Shown: piece after piece, positions 8,937-17,156 of the stretch
Layout: every line of letters starts with the position of its first letter
How positions within the stretch are numbered: position 1 is the first letter of the stretch
Source: Fontibacterium subtropicum
GTDB taxonomy: Bacteria; Pseudomonadota; Alphaproteobacteria; Pelagibacterales; Pelagibacteraceae
Reading direction: 5' to 3'
Assembly: GCA_965235415.1 (NCBI GenBank)
Contig: CBDDXD010000002.1
Location: forward strand, 62,001 to 126,000
DNA: 64,000 nucleotides
Program-made: the position numbers and the translations under genes
Notes under the pieces: model-generated
The model's input: the letters and a program-made list of their open reading frames with translations, nothing else
Told to the model about the DNA's origin: nothing
The model's database searches: none

Positions 8937-10087
8937 TTTTTTCTAAAAATTACTTTGTCTCTAGTAATTTCTTTTACGCTTCTGCAGCCCATTAAAGTCA
9001 TTCCTCTTTTAATTTCAGCGTGCATAATTCTAAGAATTGCTTCAACGCCAGGCTGACCGCCTGCTGATAATGCATATAAATAACCTTTTCCAAATGAACA
9101 CGCTTTTGCTCCAAGCGCTAAAGCTTTTAAGACGTGAGTTCCTCTTCTAACTCCACCATCTAAAATTACATCCACTTTATCTCCAACTGCATCAACAATA
9201 TCGGCGAGAACATCGAATGGAGACATAGAAGCATCTAGTTGTCTTCCTCCGTGATTTGAAATCATTATTGCTGTTGCGCCTATATCTACTGCTTTCTTTG
9301 CATCTTCTACAGATACGATTCCTTTTATAGCAAAAGCACCTTTCCATTTCTTTGCAACATACTCTGCATCTTTCCAATTCATGGTGGGATCAAATTGACT
9401 ATTAATATAATTAATCACTGAGGTTTCTATAGACTGTCCGTCTTTTTCAGTGTGTGGAAGATTGGGCAGTTTAAATCTTTCATGCATTAAATAATTTAAA
9501 GTCCACTCAGGATGCAATGCAAAACTTATGAGACTTGCCAAAGTTAATTTTGGCGGAGTTGTAAAACCAGTTCTATGATCTCTCTCTCTGTTACCAGCGA
9601 CGATAGTATCTACTGTTAAACACAATGCTTTAAAATTTGCTCTTTGACATCGTTCAATTAAGTTATCTGTGAGACCTCGATCTTTGTGAATATAAAGTTG
9701 AAATAATTTTGGACCACCCGTTAAATTTCCAACTTCTTCAATGCTGGTTGTTGCAATTGTTGACATTCCAAAAAATGTTCCAAATTTTTCTGCTGCTCTT
9801 GAAGTCGCCTTCTCACCATCATGATGATACAATCTGTGCATTGCTGTTGGCGCAAGAAATAAAGGCATATCAATTTTCTGCCCAAAAACAGTTGTAGACA
9901 TATCGATAGAACTTACATCTCTAAGAACACTTGGAACTAAATCACAATCATTAAATGCAGATGTGTTTCTTTTTAAAGTAACCTCGTCGTCTGCACCGCC
10001 ATCAATATAATTAAAAATTGGAGAAGGGAGCCTTCTTTTTGCTAACTTTCTAAAATCATCAACATTAAAGCACCTAGCTAATGACAT
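8933..10087 (-). CDS. FMN-dependent alpha-hydroxy-acid dehydrogenase (LldD-like)
   Basis: This 384-residue TIM-barrel flavoprotein belongs to the L-lactate dehydrogenase / glycolate oxidase family. It has the N-terminal FNYIDGGADDEVTL, the LTVDTIVAGNRERD segment, the catalytic HGGRQLDASMSP segment (His and Arg) and the FMN-phosphate site DGGVRRGTHVLKALALGA. It oxidises an L-2-hydroxy acid such as L-lactate to the oxo acid and passes electrons to quinone or cytochrome. It is the first gene of the glycolate operon, so the operon covers more than one hydroxy acid. The length matches E. coli LldD (396). The gene symbol is withheld because the family also holds glycolate, mandelate and other oxidases. 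Confidence 0.88.
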   Translation of the reverse strand: MSLARCFNVDDFRKLAKRRLPSPIFNYIDGGADDEVTLKRNTSAFNDCDLVPSVLRDVSSIDMSTTVFGQKIDMPLFLAPTAMHRLYHHDGEKATSRAAEKFGTFFGMSTIATTSIEEVGNLTGGPKLFQLYIHKDRGLTDNLIERCQRANFKALCLTVDTIVAGNRERDHRTGFTTPPKLTLASLISFALHPEWTLNYLMHERFKLPNLPHTEKDGQSIETSVINYINSQFDPTMNWKDAEYVAKKWKGAFAIKGIVSVEDAKKAVDIGATAIMISNHGGRQLDASMSPFDVLADIVDAVGDKVDVILDGGVRRGTHVLKALALGAKACSFGKGYLYALSAGGQPGVEAILRIMHAEIKRGMTLMGCRSVKEITRDKVIFRKK

Positions 10088-10096
10088 TATAAAGTT

Positions 10097-10600
10097 TTAG
10101 AAATTTTTTTGAAAACTAATGCTGTAATTATTTGCGCCTGGATTTTTATCGCCTAAGCTAGCGTTTGAAATATGACTGTAAGAGATACCGATATTAGATG
10201 TTGAGCTTAAATTTAAAGCCGCTCTAAGTTGTGTTTTAAACTCAATATTATGACCTAAATCTTTTCCATCACCTTTTCCAAAAACTCCTGGTGTGAAACT
10301 TGGGCTGATCAAAACTGAATTGTTAGCTAATTTATAATCTAATCTAACACCCGCATAACCATACTTAGCGTTATCATCTGTTACTAAAAATCCTACAACA
10401 GGTTTAAAATCACCAATTGGAGAGCCAAAAAGAGTCTTGTCGAAGTCGTAATCTAATTGAAACATTCCTGCGTTTGTTTTGTTATCGTTATGATCAAATT
10501 TTCCAACTGAAAAAGTAAAACCTTCTGATCTAGCTGTTGAAACTAGAGAGATGGATAACAAAGAAATTATCCCAAAAAATTTAGTAATTTTTAAATTCAT
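10097..10600 (-). CDS. PagL-like outer membrane protein (acyloxyacyl hydrolase family), putative lipid A deacylase
   Basis: This 167-residue protein has a signal peptide (about residues 1-25, ending ARS) and an alternating beta-strand pattern ending in Phe, as in eight-stranded outer membrane barrels. Near the C-terminus, SYSHISNASLGDKNPGANNYS matches the PagL signature His-x-Ser-Asn-Ala. PagL removes the 3-O acyl chain of lipid A using a His-Ser-Glu triad. In the same spacing the catalytic Glu is replaced by Asn here, so activity is uncertain. It lies 9 bases beyond the 5' end of the flavin dehydrogenase and may be co-transcribed with it. Confidence 0.7.
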   Translation of the reverse strand: MNLKITKFFGIISLLSISLVSTARSEGFTFSVGKFDHNDNKTNAGMFQLDYDFDKTLFGSPIGDFKPVVGFLVTDDNAKYGYAGVRLDYKLANNSVLISPSFTPGVFGKGDGKDLGHNIEFKTQLRAALNLSSTSNIGISYSHISNASLGDKNPGANNYSISFQKNF

Positions 10601-10648
10601 TTTTATGAGCCTTTATTTAATAAAATTGACGGAAATGCAATAAAGATT

Positions 10649-11008
10649 CTACTTTCTTTTCTTATTATTTAATCTGAATATTAAAAATCCACCAATCATA
10701 AAGACAATTAAAGGTAATAACCACAAAGCTAAACTATTAAAATTTAAGCCCGGATTAAAGACAATCCAGTCTCCATAACGACTTATTAAAAATTCATAAA
10801 TCTGTTTTTCATTTTCTCCATTATCTAATTTCTTTGAAATCAATTTTTTTAAATCAATAGCAAAATCAGAATTTGATTCATAAATCGATTGTCCTTGACA
10901 AACAATACATCTAATATTTTTATAAATTTTATTCTTTAATTCTTCATTTGCAGAAAAAACATTAGATGATAAAATTAAAAAAATTACTATAAAAATAAAT
11001 TTTTTCAT
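10649..11008 (-). CDS. ccmH: Cytochrome c maturation protein CcmH
   Basis: This 119-residue protein has a signal peptide (1-20), the redox motif CIVC at 34-37 within RCIVCQGQSIYESNS, the segment SRYGDWIVFNPGLN, and one C-terminal membrane helix (about 88-112). CcmH keeps apocytochrome c cysteines reduced and helps heme ligation with CcmF at the periplasmic side. It is the short form, without the TPR domain (CcmI) fused in some proteobacteria, and no ccmI is seen nearby. It overlaps ccmG by one base at the end of the ccm cluster. Confidence 0.95.
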   Translation of the reverse strand: MKKFIFIVIFLILSSNVFSANEELKNKIYKNIRCIVCQGQSIYESNSDFAIDLKKLISKKLDNGENEKQIYEFLISRYGDWIVFNPGLNFNSLALWLLPLIVFMIGGFLIFRLNNKKRK

Positions 11009-11526
11009 TATTTTTTTAATTCTAAAATTTTATTAACTGCATCTTCATTCAGTGGGCCAATATGTTTAAAAATTATTTTTCCTTTTTTTAAAACATAAGT
11101 TTCCGGAACTCCATAAGCGCCTAATTGAATTGCTACTTCTCCTTTTTTATCAACACCTATTAAGCTATAAGGATTTCCATATTTTTTTAAAAAATTTTTC
11201 GCATTCACACTTTCATCTTTATAATTGAGACCGATAATATTAATTTGATTTTTATCTCTAAAATCCATTAAAAAAGGATGCTCAATCCGACAAGGAATAC
11301 ACCAAGATGCCCATATGTTTAGAACAGCAAAATCTTTATCTGAAAAAACCTTACTATCTAACCTTGTATTTTTATTAAAAAGATCTTCTAAAATAAATTC
11401 TGGAATTTTTTTACCAATCATTTGATTTGGTTGGTAAGTTTTGTTGGAGTTTAAAACTCTTAAAAAAAGAACAAAAATTATAACAACTGTTATTCCAAGA
11501 ATTATAATCTTATATTTATTATTCAT
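11008..11526 (-). CDS. ccmG: Thiol:disulfide interchange protein CcmG/DsbE
   Basis: This 172-residue protein has one N-terminal membrane anchor (about 7-24) and a thioredoxin fold facing the periplasm. The redox motif WCIPC has Cys 76 and 79, and GAYGVPETYVL holds the conserved cis-Pro. It reduces CcmH and apocytochrome c during c-type cytochrome assembly. It overlaps both neighbours (ccmF by 8 bases, ccmH by one), so it is translationally coupled. Nothing unusual was seen. Confidence 0.95.
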   Translation of the reverse strand: MNNKYKIIILGITVVIIFVLFLRVLNSNKTYQPNQMIGKKIPEFILEDLFNKNTRLDSKVFSDKDFAVLNIWASWCIPCRIEHPFLMDFRDKNQINIIGLNYKDESVNAKNFLKKYGNPYSLIGVDKKGEVAIQLGAYGVPETYVLKKGKIIFKHIGPLNEDAVNKILELKK

Positions 11527-13399
11527 TTCTCAATTTAAACGTTTGATAAATTCCACCAAAGGCAATTAGCAATATAGAAAGCCAAATCCAAAACATTAAA
11601 GGCTTATAATAAAATCTAACCATAATTTTATCTTTTTCAAATTCAGACAAGTTAATTGCAAAATAATAATCTACGATAAAATTAGTCTTAATGCTTGTCT
11701 CAGAAGTAAACTGGATTGGTTGATCATATTTTCTAATAGATGGGGTTAATTCAACTTGTTTATCTTTATTGGTTACTAGAAAATTTCCAAAAACCTCCTC
11801 GTAATTTTCTTTCTTAATTTTATTAATACTCTTAAATTTAATAATAAAATCTTGAATTTTAATCTCATCTCCCACCTTCATCGCCGCATTAATTTCTTTT
11901 GATAAATAAGCATTTATAAATATGGCAAAAATCAATGTACCAAATCCTAAATGAGAAACTAATCTTCCAAAATTTAAACTTAATTTTTTTTGTGAAAACC
12001 AATCAAAGATAACTGAAGTAATTAAGTATGCCGAAAAGAACAAACCCAATATCAAAATAATATCTTTATAATCAAAAAACCAAAAAATAATCACTGAGGA
12101 AATCATAATAGAAATTAGAAAAAATATTTTAAAATTTTTTATTTGTAAAAATTTATCTTCTTTATTCCAGCTAAGAAGAGGTCCATGAGACATGAAAAAT
12201 AAAAATACAAATAAAAAAGGGGCTAAAATAGTATGATAATAAATGGGACCTACCGAAATACTTTTCCCACTAATAGCGTCTAAAATAATAGGATAAACGG
12301 TTCCAACTAAAACCACTGAAAGAAAAAAGATCAAAAAACAATTATTAATTAAAATAAAATTATCTCTGAGAAAAAAAGAATATTTTCCATACAAGACTTT
12401 TTTAGGACTTTTAATAATAAAAATAGCTAATGAAAAAAAAGTGATAAATAATATTGCACTTAAAATATATACACCTCTATAAGGATCGTTTGCAAAAGCA
12501 TGAACAGAATTCAACACTCCAGATCTGACTAAAAATGTTCCGAGTAAACTCATTATAAAAGTGAATATAGAAAGTAATGCCGTCCAAGAATGTAATGTGT
12601 CTTTTTTTAAAGTTACAATGTTAGAATGAATTAAAGCGGTTGCTGCAAGCCAAGGCATTAGTGATGCATTCTCAACTGGGTCCCAAAACCAATATCCACC
12701 CCAACCTAATTCATAATAAGCCCAAAAAGATCCAAGACCAATTCCAATAGTGAGCAAAGACCAAGGGAGAATAATCCAAAAATTTGCAATCTTACTCCAT
12801 GATTTGTCAAAATTATTAGTTACTAATCCAGCAAGCGCAAAACTAAAGACTAAAGAAAAACCAACATAACCAAAATATAAAAATGGTGGATGTATTGCAA
12901 GTAACGGATCCTGCAGAATTGGATTTAAACCTAAACCTTGCGATGGCCTTGGATCCATCTGATCAAAAGGATTTGAAGTTAGAATTAAAAAAATTAAAAA
13001 AATTAGTATTAATATTGATTGAAAAAAAACTGTATAAACTCTTAATTTTTCACTGACTTTTGTTCTGAAAAAAACAAATGAAAATAATGACAATATTAAA
13101 ATAAATAAAACCATACTTCCTTCGTGATTTCCCCATGCTCCTGATATTTTGTAAATTAAAGGCTTAGTGGTGTGAGAATTTTGATAAACGGCTACATTGG
13201 AAAAATCAGAAACAATAAAACAATATATTAAAGTTAAAAATGAAATTAATAATAATAAAAAAATACTATTATTAAAAAAATTAATTGTTCTTAAGTTTTT
13301 AAAATTATTGCTTCTTATCCCTTTGACTAATGAAAAAATTAAAAAAACGTTAAATATTAAAGAAAAGAATAAGGCTAAATTACCTATATAACCACCCAT
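11519..13399 (-). CDS. ccmF: Heme lyase CcmF
   Basis: This 626-residue polytopic membrane protein (about 14-15 helices) is slightly shorter than E. coli CcmF (647). The heme-handling WWD domain is plain at about 233-250 (WGGYWFWDPVENASLMPW). The conserved GAWGNHEGSMVLF is at about 87-100, and histidine segments such as AIHPPFLYFGYVG are present. CcmF attaches heme from holo-CcmE to the CxxCH motifs of apocytochrome c. It sits between ccmE and ccmG in an unbroken minus-strand run. The C-terminal periplasmic part is poorly conserved, as usual. Confidence 0.95.
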   Translation of the reverse strand: MGGYIGNLALFFSLIFNVFLIFSLVKGIRSNNFKNLRTINFFNNSIFLLLLISFLTLIYCFIVSDFSNVAVYQNSHTTKPLIYKISGAWGNHEGSMVLFILILSLFSFVFFRTKVSEKLRVYTVFFQSILILIFLIFLILTSNPFDQMDPRPSQGLGLNPILQDPLLAIHPPFLYFGYVGFSLVFSFALAGLVTNNFDKSWSKIANFWIILPWSLLTIGIGLGSFWAYYELGWGGYWFWDPVENASLMPWLAATALIHSNIVTLKKDTLHSWTALLSIFTFIMSLLGTFLVRSGVLNSVHAFANDPYRGVYILSAILFITFFSLAIFIIKSPKKVLYGKYSFFLRDNFILINNCFLIFFLSVVLVGTVYPIILDAISGKSISVGPIYYHTILAPFLFVFLFFMSHGPLLSWNKEDKFLQIKNFKIFFLISIMISSVIIFWFFDYKDIILILGLFFSAYLITSVIFDWFSQKKLSLNFGRLVSHLGFGTLIFAIFINAYLSKEINAAMKVGDEIKIQDFIIKFKSINKIKKENYEEVFGNFLVTNKDKQVELTPSIRKYDQPIQFTSETSIKTNFIVDYYFAINLSEFEKDKIMVRFYYKPLMFWIWLSILLIAFGGIYQTFKLRNE

Positions 13400-13401
13400 A
13401 A

Positions 13402-13836
13402 TTATTTATTTAATTTATTTTTTTTCAAACTATTAGCAACTTCTGGCGGCATATAATTCTCATCATGCTTAGCAAGTATGGTGCTTGCAATAAAATATTT
13501 TTTATCTTTTAAAACACCCTCTACAACTGCACTTTTTCCTTCAATAAATAAATTGGGCAATAAACCCTTATACTCAACAAAAATTTCATTCTTTAAATCA
13601 GTAATAATAAAAACATAAGTATTATTATTTTTCTTTAACGATCCTTCTTTTACTAACCCTCCAAGTCTAATCTTATTAGATGGTGTATCTTTTAAATTTT
13701 TTATTTCTTGAGGCGCATAGAAATACACCACATTCTTTTGAAGATTATTATAAATAAAAAAAAATATTATTGATGCAGCAATTGCTATTAAAGAAAAGAT
13801 TTTTAATCTATTTTTTGAAGATTTGCTAAAAATCAT
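13402..13836 (-). CDS. ccmE: Periplasmic heme chaperone CcmE
   Basis: This 144-residue protein has one N-terminal signal-anchor helix (about 12-30) and an OB-fold. The heme-attachment motif HDENY starts at His124, the residue that binds heme covalently, followed by MPPEV. The RLGGLVKEGSL segment at about 57-67 is also typical. It takes heme from CcmC and passes it to CcmF. It lies 54 bases after ccmD and just before ccmF. Confidence 0.95.
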   Translation of the reverse strand: MIFSKSSKNRLKIFSLIAIAASIIFFFIYNNLQKNVVYFYAPQEIKNLKDTPSNKIRLGGLVKEGSLKKNNNTYVFIITDLKNEIFVEYKGLLPNLFIEGKSAVVEGVLKDKKYFIASTILAKHDENYMPPEVANSLKKNKLNK

Positions 13837-13890
13837 AATAGTACTTAAACAAATTTTTTAGAAGATATCGGGACTTAATTAGATATTAAA

Positions 13891-14085
13891 CTAAAATCTA
13901 TTAGCTTGTGCTGAAACTGTAACCTCTTCAACTTTTTCAGATTGATAAAGATGTTCGATATTTTTAATAGAATTTAATTTTTTAACTGAAACGTAATAAA
14001 GTACAGTTAAAGACAAAGCGGCAAATGCATATGATAACCATATATACAAACCGTAACCGCCCATATTTAAAAATTGTAAAATCAT
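13891..14085 (-). CDS. ccmD: Heme exporter protein CcmD
   Basis: This 64-residue small membrane protein has one helix near residues 10-33 (WLSYAFAALSLTVLYYVS), preceded by the typical MGGYGLYIW. CcmD helps release holo-CcmE from the CcmABC complex. It is recognised by size, helix position and place between ccmC and ccmE; its start overlaps the ccmC stop by 4 bases. The charged tail is variable in the family. Confidence 0.85.
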   Translation of the reverse strand: MILQFLNMGGYGLYIWLSYAFAALSLTVLYYVSVKKLNSIKNIEHLYQSEKVEEVTVSAQANRF

Positions 14086-14780
14086 TTTTTATTAACTCTA
14101 AAATTTATAATTTCATATTTATATCTAATCAAGAAAATAATTAGCGATAAAATACAAAAGCTAAAAAACATAATAAGTAATGGTGCTAACATTGAGCTAT
14201 GTATAGTAGGTGCGGCAGTTAGCGTAATGCTTGCTGGTTGATGAAGGGTATTCCACCATGCAACAGAAAATTTAATAATTGGAATATTTATTAATCCTAC
14301 TATGCCAACAATATTAGTAATTTTTTCAGCTGAATTATAATTTTTTATAATCAACCACAAAGAAACATATAAAATATAAGTTAACACCAAAATAAACATC
14401 GAGGTTAATCTACCATCCCAACTCCAAAAAGTTCCCCATGTTGGGTAACCCCACAGGGATCCTGTCACAACAGATATTAAAGAAAAAACTAATCCTATGG
14501 GTGCTAAACTTTTTGCATAAACTGAAAAAACTCTAACTTTAAAAATTAAACTTATAAATGATGAAATTCCAATAATTAAAAAAATAAATAAAGAAATCCA
14601 AGAAGACGGTACATGAATATACATAATTCTTACCGTATCTTTTTGTAAATAATCAATAGGAGAAAAAACTAATGCTAAAACTAAACCAACAATAAGTGCA
14701 AAAACCAAAATTATCTTTAGCCAAAAAATACTGGTGTTTGCTAAATTAAAAAAAGTTCTAGGTTTAAATATTCCAAACAT
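14082..14780 (-). CDS. ccmC: Heme exporter/transfer protein CcmC
   Basis: This 232-residue protein has six membrane helices and the WWD heme-handling motif (WGTFWSWDGR, about 115-124). The flanking axial histidines are in MYIHVPSSW (about His56) and WWNTLHQPAS. CcmC loads heme onto CcmE. It is the first gene of this ccm run; ccmA and ccmB, the ABC partner genes, are not in the window. In the 170-base region before it is a strong inverted repeat (14825-14873) that may be part of its leader. Confidence 0.95.
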   Translation of the reverse strand: MFGIFKPRTFFNLANTSIFWLKIILVFALIVGLVLALVFSPIDYLQKDTVRIMYIHVPSSWISLFIFLIIGISSFISLIFKVRVFSVYAKSLAPIGLVFSLISVVTGSLWGYPTWGTFWSWDGRLTSMFILVLTYILYVSLWLIIKNYNSAEKITNIVGIVGLINIPIIKFSVAWWNTLHQPASITLTAAPTIHSSMLAPLLIMFFSFCILSLIIFLIRYKYEIINFRVNKK

Positions 14781-14824
14781 TTAAGAACATTTTTTTACTA
14801 CATGTTTGGGAAGATTAGAAGTTT

Positions 14825-14873
14825 ACCTAACTGAGATAAGGGAGATTGGGGATCAAAAATAACTCAGTTAGGT
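14825..14873. repeat. Perfect 11 bp inverted repeat in the ccmC-hspQ gap
   Basis: Bases 14825-14835 (ACCTAACTGAG) are perfectly complementary to 14863-14873, with a 27-base loop holding GGGAGATTGGGGATC. The repeat lies within a 170-base gene-free stretch between the 5' end of ccmC and the 3' end of hspQ, both on the minus strand. A transcript of the minus strand would fold it ahead of ccmC. It has no U-tract beside the stem, so it is not an ordinary terminator. It may be a structured leader or small RNA; I do not recognise it as a known RNA class. Confidence 0.5.
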
Positions 14874-14950
14874 ATTAACTATAATTTAATAAATTAATCT
14901 GTCTAACTTTTGCGTTAAAATTGTTTGAATTAAGGCAGTAATAATTATGA

Positions 14951-15280
14951 CTAATTTGAAGGCTTAAAGTAAAGATTCCCTCTTTTCCCCTTAAATATTT
15001 CATTAACTAAGGGATGTCTAACAGGTTCATTTGGATCGTCGCCTACTAAATTTTGTTCTGAAACATAAGCTTCATAAGTAATCTCATCATTTTCAGCTAG
15101 TAAATGATAAAAAGGCTGATCTTTTCTAGGACGTGCTGCTTTTGGAATTGATTGGTACCACTCTTCTGAATTGTTGAATTGAAAATCTACATCGTAAATC
15201 ACACCTCTAAAATCAAACAAACGATGTCTTACTACTTCTCCAATTGAGAATTTGGCTTTGTTTAATTTTTTTTCTAACAT
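14951..15280 (-). CDS. hspQ: Heat shock protein HspQ
   Basis: This 109-residue protein of the YccV/HspQ family has an N-terminal KFSIGEVVRHRLFDFRGVIYDVD, then RKDQPFYHLLAE and YVSEQNLVGD, all conserved in hemimethylated-DNA-binding/HspQ proteins. In E. coli HspQ acts as a specificity factor and substrate of Lon protease. A Lon-type substrate-binding-domain protein is encoded later in this window, but not next to it. It stands alone between the DUF3108 gene and the ccmC leader. Confidence 0.92.
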   Translation of the reverse strand: MLEKKLNKAKFSIGEVVRHRLFDFRGVIYDVDFQFNNSEEWYQSIPKAARPRKDQPFYHLLAENDEITYEAYVSEQNLVGDDPNEPVRHPLVNEIFKGKRGNLYFKPSN

Positions 15281-15320
15281 TAAAATTTAAAGTAGTGATT
15301 CTTATAAAAAATTCAATACC

Positions 15321-16088
15321 TCACTGTATCGAGTCTAAATACATCTTGAGTCTAATTCCTTTTTTCCCTTTAGTTGTTGCATAAATTGGAAAATAGTTAT
15401 CCCCAACAATTCCAAAATAAAGATCCACTTTAAATTGCTCAGGAGTGTTAGGATCTCCTGGTATATAACCTGATATTGGCTGATAAGTTAAAATGCACTT
15501 TTGTAATTTTCCTTTATAATAAGAAAAAACTGAATCAAAATCTATTTGTACATTTTCTTTCTTCATCACTAAATAATAAAAAATATTACCATCAAAAACC
15601 TTTATTTTTTTATCACAATCAAGATTTTTTTTATCAATTAAAAATAATTTTTTAACCGCAAAGATTGGATCAATCACACCAAAATAGTCTTCTTTATTGT
15701 ATGGAATTTTTTTTGTTAAATCTTCAGTTCTGGGCGGATCAGTCTCAAAATTAAGAACTTTTTCTTTTGTAAAATTAATTTTATTTACTCTATACTTATT
15801 AGTTGATGGCTTGTCATAACGATATTCATAATTCCAAGTATTTTTACTTTTATCATTAAATTCAACTTTAGATTTTGCAAAAACTTTTACAAAGAAACCA
15901 ACGATTCCTACGCTTTCAGCACTAAATGTAATTTTATTATTTATTTCATCATCAATATTAAAATTAATATCCATAACATTTAAATTATAAGCACGAACAT
16001 CGTATTTAAATTCTTTTGCTAAAGATGAATTAAAGTTTAAAATAATTATATAAATAATTATTAAAAATTTAATGAATAAAGGTCTCAT
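15321..16088 (-). CDS. DUF3108 domain protein, exported
   Basis: This 255-residue protein has a signal peptide (about residues 1-24, ending SLAKE). The body is beta-rich, with the DUF3108 pattern of a YDVRAYNLNVMDINF start, the PPRTEDLTKKIPYNKEDYFGVIDPIFAV middle and a GIRLKMYLDS end. DUF3108 proteins are periplasmic and of unknown function. The start codon lies inside the 5' end of yciB on the other strand, a 17-base divergent overlap, so the two promoters must lie inside each other's coding region. The family call is good; the role is unknown. Confidence 0.8.
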   Translation of the reverse strand: MRPLFIKFLIIIYIIILNFNSSLAKEFKYDVRAYNLNVMDINFNIDDEINNKITFSAESVGIVGFFVKVFAKSKVEFNDKSKNTWNYEYRYDKPSTNKYRVNKINFTKEKVLNFETDPPRTEDLTKKIPYNKEDYFGVIDPIFAVKKLFLIDKKNLDCDKKIKVFDGNIFYYLVMKKENVQIDFDSVFSYYKGKLQKCILTYQPISGYIPGDPNTPEQFKVDLYFGIVGDNYFPIYATTKGKKGIRLKMYLDSIQ

Positions 16089-16617
16089 AAAGTTTTTCTT
16101 AGATATAGGTCCGTTATTATTATTTTTTTATTTCTACAGAAAATATGGAATGAGTTATGCAATACTTCCATTAATTATTGCAACTATTATATCGGTATTT
16201 TTTGTTTATCGAATAGATAAAAAAATTCCAACAATTCCAATATTAGGGGCTGTAGTAGTCACTGTGTTTGGCGGACTAGCAATTGTTTTTGATAATAAAA
16301 TATTCTTTTATATGAAGCCTACAATCATAAATATAATTTTTGCACTTATTCTTATTTATGGAAAAATCTTTCTAAAACAACCTTTGTTAAAAAAATTATT
16401 TGATGAATCGATTAAAATTTCAGATGAGGGTTGGAATATTTTAAATAAACGTTGGATATATTTTTTTATTTTCTTAGCAATTTTAAATGAGCTTGTTTGG
16501 AGAACGCAAAGTGAAGAGTTTTGGGTTCAATTTAAAGTATTTGGATTATTGCCAATCACTTTAATATTCACGATTATGCAAGTATCTTTAATTCAAAAAC
16601 ACAGAATTGATCAATGA
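16072..16617 (+). CDS. yciB: Inner membrane-spanning protein YciB (septation protein A family)
   Basis: This 181-residue protein has about five membrane helices. It shows the family pattern FFLDIGPLLLFFYFYRKYG at the N-terminus, FDNKIFFYMKPTIIN, and the C-terminal RWIYFFIFLAILNELVWRTQSEEFWVQFK. YciB/IspZ proteins affect cell envelope synthesis and septation in some bacteria. The gene starts a small plus-strand set and overlaps the next gene by 4 bases. Its first 17 bases overlap the start of the divergent DUF3108 gene. Confidence 0.9.
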   Translation: MNKGLIKFFLDIGPLLLFFYFYRKYGMSYAILPLIIATIISVFFVYRIDKKIPTIPILGAVVVTVFGGLAIVFDNKIFFYMKPTIINIIFALILIYGKIFLKQPLLKKLFDESIKISDEGWNILNKRWIYFFIFLAILNELVWRTQSEEFWVQFKVFGLLPITLIFTIMQVSLIQKHRIDQ

Positions 16618-16958
16618 AGCTTCATGTAATTAAAAATAATAATCTTAATAAAGAAAACTTTTTTAATAAAAAAGAACTTCAGGAAATTCTAAATCTTTAT
16701 GGATCAATGGTCTCTGTTGGAGAATGGAAAGATTATGGGATTTATATGAGTAAGACCATGATTAGTTTTGAAATCTACAGAAAAGCAACTGAAAATCCCC
16801 TTTTTCAAATATTAAAAAAACTTAACCAAAAAGATAAAAATAAATATCAATTAAAAGATGCAAATGGCTTAGTCATTAAAACATCTGACAATTTAAGCTC
16901 CATACTAAAAATTATTTCAAAAAAACACTCAGCTAAATATTTAAAAGTTATTAAATAA
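16614..16958 (+). CDS. DUF2794 domain protein
   Basis: This 114-residue cytosolic protein matches the alphaproteobacterial DUF2794 pattern: ELQEILNLYGSMVSVGEWKDYGIY at about 22-45, then ISFEIYRKATENPLFQI and LKDANGLVIKTSDNLSSIL. The function is unknown. It overlaps yciB by 4 bases (ATGA) and is followed directly by the tiny DUF2256 gene, so the three are probably one transcript. Confidence 0.82.
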   Translation: MKLHVIKNNNLNKENFFNKKELQEILNLYGSMVSVGEWKDYGIYMSKTMISFEIYRKATENPLFQILKKLNQKDKNKYQLKDANGLVIKTSDNLSSILKIISKKHSAKYLKVIK

Positions 16959-16959
16959 T

Positions 16960-17088
16960 TTGAGAAAAAAAAATCATTTACCAAAAAAGACTTGTCTTAA
17001 TTGTAACAGAGATTTTTTTTGGAGAAAAAAATGGGAAAAAAATTGGGATTTCGTTAAATATTGTTCTAAAAAATGCTCGAAAAATTAG
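16960..17088 (+). CDS. DUF2256 zinc-ribbon-like small protein
   Basis: This 42-residue protein is read from a TTG start at 16960, one base after the DUF2794 stop. The sequence has the whole DUF2256 signature: HLPKKTCLNCNRDFFWRKKW, then NWDFVKYCSKKC. Two Cys pairs (CLNC and CSKKC) could bind zinc, and the WRKKW...NW core is family-specific. The function of the family is unknown. There is no ATG in frame, but the full motif leaves little doubt that this is a real gene. Confidence 0.85.
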   Translation: MRKKNHLPKKTCLNCNRDFFWRKKWEKNWDFVKYCSKKCSKN

Positions 17089-17156
17089 ATTAAACTTAAA
17101 TCAAAAATAATTTTAAATTTAATGAAATTGTACTTTAACTAAATTATATTGATTGT

